Origin: Streptomyces sp. NBC_01476
GTDB lineage: Bacteria > Actinomycetota > Actinomycetes > Streptomycetales > Streptomycetaceae
Assembly (NCBI RefSeq): GCF_036227265.1
Contig: NZ_CP109446.1
Coordinates: forward strand, 5,834,001 to 5,898,000
Length of the DNA stretch: 64,000 bases
Reading direction: 5' to 3'
Below the pieces are notes generated by a model. It searched no databases. It was not told the DNA's origin and worked only from the letters and a program-made list of their open reading frames with translations. The position numbers and the translations under genes are program-made. Below, piece after piece: positions 62,106 to 64,000 of this stretch (positions are counted from its first letter, which is position 1; each line of letters begins with the position of its first letter).

Positions 62106-62691
62106 ACCGCTGGCGGGCGGAGTTGCCCAGCAGACCGCCACCCGGCCGCCGATGCCGGTCAAGATGGTCATCGCGGGCGGGTTCGGCGTCGGCAAGACCA
62201 CCACCGTCCGGTCGATCTCCGAGATCGTGCCGCTCACCACCGAGGCCGACATCACCGAGGTCGCGGCGGGGGTGGACGACCTCACCCACACCCCCGACAA
62301 GACGACCACCACGGTCGCCATGGACTTCGGCTGCATCACCATCGACGAGGCCCTGAAGCTCTACCTGTTCGGCACCCCGGGCCAGGAACGCTTCGGCTTC
62401 ATGTGGGACGACCTGGTGGAAGGGGCGATCGGCGGACTGGTGATCGTCGACACCCGGCGGCTGGACGACTGCCACGCCGCGGTCGACTACTTCGAGCACA
62501 AGGAGATCCCGTTCGCGGTCGCGGTCAACGCCTTCGACGGCCGGATCCAGCACGAACTGGACGAGGTCCGCTGGGCGCTCGACGTCGCCGACCAGGTGCC
62601 GGTGATCGCCTTCGACGCCCGTGAGCGCGGCTCGGTCCGCGACGCGCTGCTGGTCGTCCTGGAACTCGCGCTGAGCCGGGTCGAGGGCTGA
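62056..62691 (+). CDS. cvnD: Conservon Ras-like GTPase CvnD
   Basis: About 211 residues from ATG 62056 (GAAGGG upstream) or 198 from GTG 62095; both overlap cvnC. G1 is IAGGFGVGKTTTV, G3 is LFGTPGQERF (Gly-Thr in place of the Asp-Thr of DTPGQ), and the G4-like segment is AVNAFDG. This is the MglA-like GTPase branch typical of conservons and is the output of the CvnA-B complex. Confidence 0.95.
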   Translation: MVSVPSPTPEGHSVTPEPLAGGVAQQTATRPPMPVKMVIAGGFGVGKTTTVRSISEIVPLTTEADITEVAAGVDDLTHTPDKTTTTVAMDFGCITIDEALKLYLFGTPGQERFGFMWDDLVEGAIGGLVIVDTRRLDDCHAAVDYFEHKEIPFAVAVNAFDGRIQHELDEVRWALDVADQVPVIAFDARERGSVRDALLVVLELALSRVEG

Positions 62692-62715
62692 CCGGGCGCC
62701 GCGGGGCCGCACCGG

Positions 62716-62753
62716 CCGCGTACGGGCACATCCCCCGATGTGCCCGTACGCGG
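62716..62753. terminator. Strong bidirectional hairpin terminator
   Basis: Perfect 17-base arms CCGCGTACGGGCACATC and GATGTGCCCGTACGCGG flank a 4-base loop between the convergent cvnD and permease genes. Confidence 0.85.
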
Positions 62754-62763
62754 CGAGGTGCGG

Positions 62764-63432
62764 TCAGCCGCGGCGCACGCCCGGCGAGACGATGAGCCGG
62801 CCCGCCACCCAGAAGAGGGCGATCGTGGCCAGCGCCACCGCCACCACCAGGCTCGCGCCGCCGACCACCTTCGTGTACGTGTGCTGGGCCAGCCCGTCGA
62901 TGATGTAGCGCCCGAGGCCGCCGAGGCTGACGTACGCCGCGATGGTGGCGGTGGAGACGACCTGGACGGCCGCGGACCGCAGCCCGCTGAGGATCAGCGG
63001 CAGCGCCACCGGGATCTCCACCTGGAACAGGACACGCGCCGGGCTCATGCCCATCCCGCGGGCGGCGTCCACCGGCGCGGGGTCGACGTTCCTGACCGCC
63101 TCGTACGTCGTCACCAGGATCGGCGCGATGGCGAGGGCGACCAGCGAGATCATGGCCGGCGTCATGCCGATCCGGCCGGACCAGACGGTGATGAGCACCA
63201 GCAGGCCGAAGCTGGGCAGTGCGCGGGCGCCGGTGGAGAAGGCGGCCAGCGCGTAGCCGCCGCGCCCGGTGTGGCCGGTGAGCAGCCCGATCGGCAGGCC
63301 GATGGCGGCCGCGATGCCGAGGGCCGCGAGGCTGTACTCGACGTGCTGCAGCAGCCGGTGCGGGACGGAGTCGGCACCGTGCCAGTTGGCACTGTCGGAG
63401 TAGAAGGCGTTGATGAAGTGCAGGACGTTCAT
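62764..63432 (-). CDS. Quaternary-amine ABC transporter permease (OpuCB/OpuCD type), second of pair
   Basis: A 222-residue permease with about six hydrophobic segments and the EAA-loop motif VDAARGMGMSPARVLFQVEIPVALPLILSGLR. ATG 63432 overlaps the stop of the upstream permease (ATGA). Family members import glycine betaine, choline or related compounds. The binding protein gene for this system is probably the one at 57129-58097. Confidence 0.9.
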   Translation of the reverse strand: MNVLHFINAFYSDSANWHGADSVPHRLLQHVEYSLAALGIAAAIGLPIGLLTGHTGRGGYALAAFSTGARALPSFGLLVLITVWSGRIGMTPAMISLVALAIAPILVTTYEAVRNVDPAPVDAARGMGMSPARVLFQVEIPVALPLILSGLRSAAVQVVSTATIAAYVSLGGLGRYIIDGLAQHTYTKVVGGASLVVAVALATIALFWVAGRLIVSPGVRRG

Positions 63433-64000
63433 CGGACGGCGTCCTCCAGGGCGACCGCGGCGGGCTCGGGTTCCCTGGCGGCGGACCGGAACCGGACACC
63501 GCCGCGGCCGGGCCGGGCGCCGCGCGGCACCCACGGGGTGAGCAGGAACTGGACCAGCACCAGCAGGCCGTCGACGGCGATGGCCAGCAGTGCCGTGGTG
63601 ACCACCGAGGTCACGATGAGCGGGGTGCGGTGGTAGAAGAGCCCGTCGGTGAGCAGATTGCCCAGTGCCCCCTGGTTGCCGATCAGGGCGCCGATGCTGA
63701 CCAGGCTGATGCTGGAGACCACCGCGAGCCGCACCCCGGCCATGATCGCGGGCAGCGCCACCGGCAACTGGACCAGGAAGTACTTCCTGGCCGGCCCGAA
63801 CCCCATCGCGGTCGCCGCGGCCAGCGTCTCCTCCGGCACCGAGCGGACACCGTCCACGATCGCCGGGATCAGCAGCACCAGGCTGTAGACGGCGAGCGGG
63901 ATCATCACGGTGGTCTCGGTGGCGCCGGTGTAGTCGATGAGCACGACGAAGAAGGCCAGCGACGGGATCGCGTACAGGACCGTGGTCACCCACAGCACCG
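63429..64000 (-). CDS. Quaternary-amine ABC transporter permease, partial (N-terminus beyond window)
   Basis: The frame enters from the right edge; 190 residues are visible. It shows hydrophobic helices, the EAA motif EETLAAATAMGFGPARKYFLVQLPVALPAIMAGVRLAVV and a late helix pair, then a 35-residue charged tail. It is a paralogue of the next gene and translationally coupled to it. An ATPase gene would be expected further upstream, outside the window. Confidence 0.9.
   Translation of the reverse strand, partial: VLWVTTVLYAIPSLAFFVVLIDYTGATETTVMIPLAVYSLVLLIPAIVDGVRSVPEETLAAATAMGFGPARKYFLVQLPVALPAIMAGVRLAVVSSISLVSIGALIGNQGALGNLLTDGLFYHRTPLIVTSVVTTALLAIAVDGLLVLVQFLLTPWVPRGARPGRGGVRFRSAAREPEPAAVALEDAVR

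Overview
The window is very GC-rich, with tightly packed genes, many GTG starts, frequent ATGA/GTGA stop-start overlaps and only two TTA codons noticed. It also carries a conservon (cvnABCD), a DmdR/IdeR-type iron box and two Ig-like L,D-transpeptidases. Together these point to a Streptomyces or close relative. Everything below is read from the sequence; no database search was run.

Left flank (1-7.2 kb): an MFS exporter cut by the window edge, a glycogen debranching enzyme (glgX), two tandem L,D-transpeptidase lipoproteins, an enoyl-CoA hydratase and a small anti-sigma-type ATPase.

Centre (about 7.4-33.3 kb): a type II polyketide cluster. A long minus-strand block reads, in transcription order, biotin-carboxylase/BCCP, TcmI-type cyclase, KS-alpha, KS-beta/CLF, ACP, ketoreductase, didomain aromatase/cyclase, two FAD hydroxylases, carboxyltransferase beta, acyl-CoA carboxylase epsilon and a small unknown protein. 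The KS-to-aromatase order is that of jadomycin-type angucycline clusters. Two orphan OmpR-type regulators follow. The first lacks the acidic-pocket residues and carries a TTA codon. A mostly plus-strand block then holds a two-domain antibiotic-biosynthesis monooxygenase (minus strand), a SnoaL-like protein, a cation/proton antiporter, a flavin reductase, an HxlR regulator (minus strand) with an MFS exporter, an F420/PPOX-like protein, a third FAD hydroxylase, a flavin-dependent-halogenase-like protein and a berberine-bridge-type flavo-oxidase. An ABM oxygenase with a flavin reductase is the known pair for angucycline B-ring cleavage (JadG/JadY, GilOII/GilH). The predicted product is therefore a ring-opened, further oxidised and possibly halogenated angucycline. 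No glycosyltransferase, deoxysugar, amidotransferase or N-N bond gene is visible here.

Right of the cluster (33.4-64 kb): a DinB/maleylpyruvate-isomerase-like protein, a WYL regulator, an NmrA-like reductase, a GtrA protein, a LuxR-type regulator with an internal ATPase-like segment and a quinone-reductase-like enzyme. Next is an iron-regulated divergent pair (siderophore-interacting protein versus an Ntn-hydrolase acylase plus DesC-like acyltransferase). Then come a secreted GH16 glucanase, a secreted nuclease, a TetR/MFS pair with three matching operators, a GntR regulator, a Ser/Thr kinase with a roughly 90-residue insert in its activation loop, an XRE regulator beside a methionine aminopeptidase, a cupredoxin and a cyanase. 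The window ends with a MIO-less ammonia-lyase-fold enzyme next to a quaternary-amine ABC transporter, whose genes are separated by the cvnABCD conservon.

Most convergent gene pairs are separated by long GC-rich hairpins. Short tandem repeats follow several stop codons.
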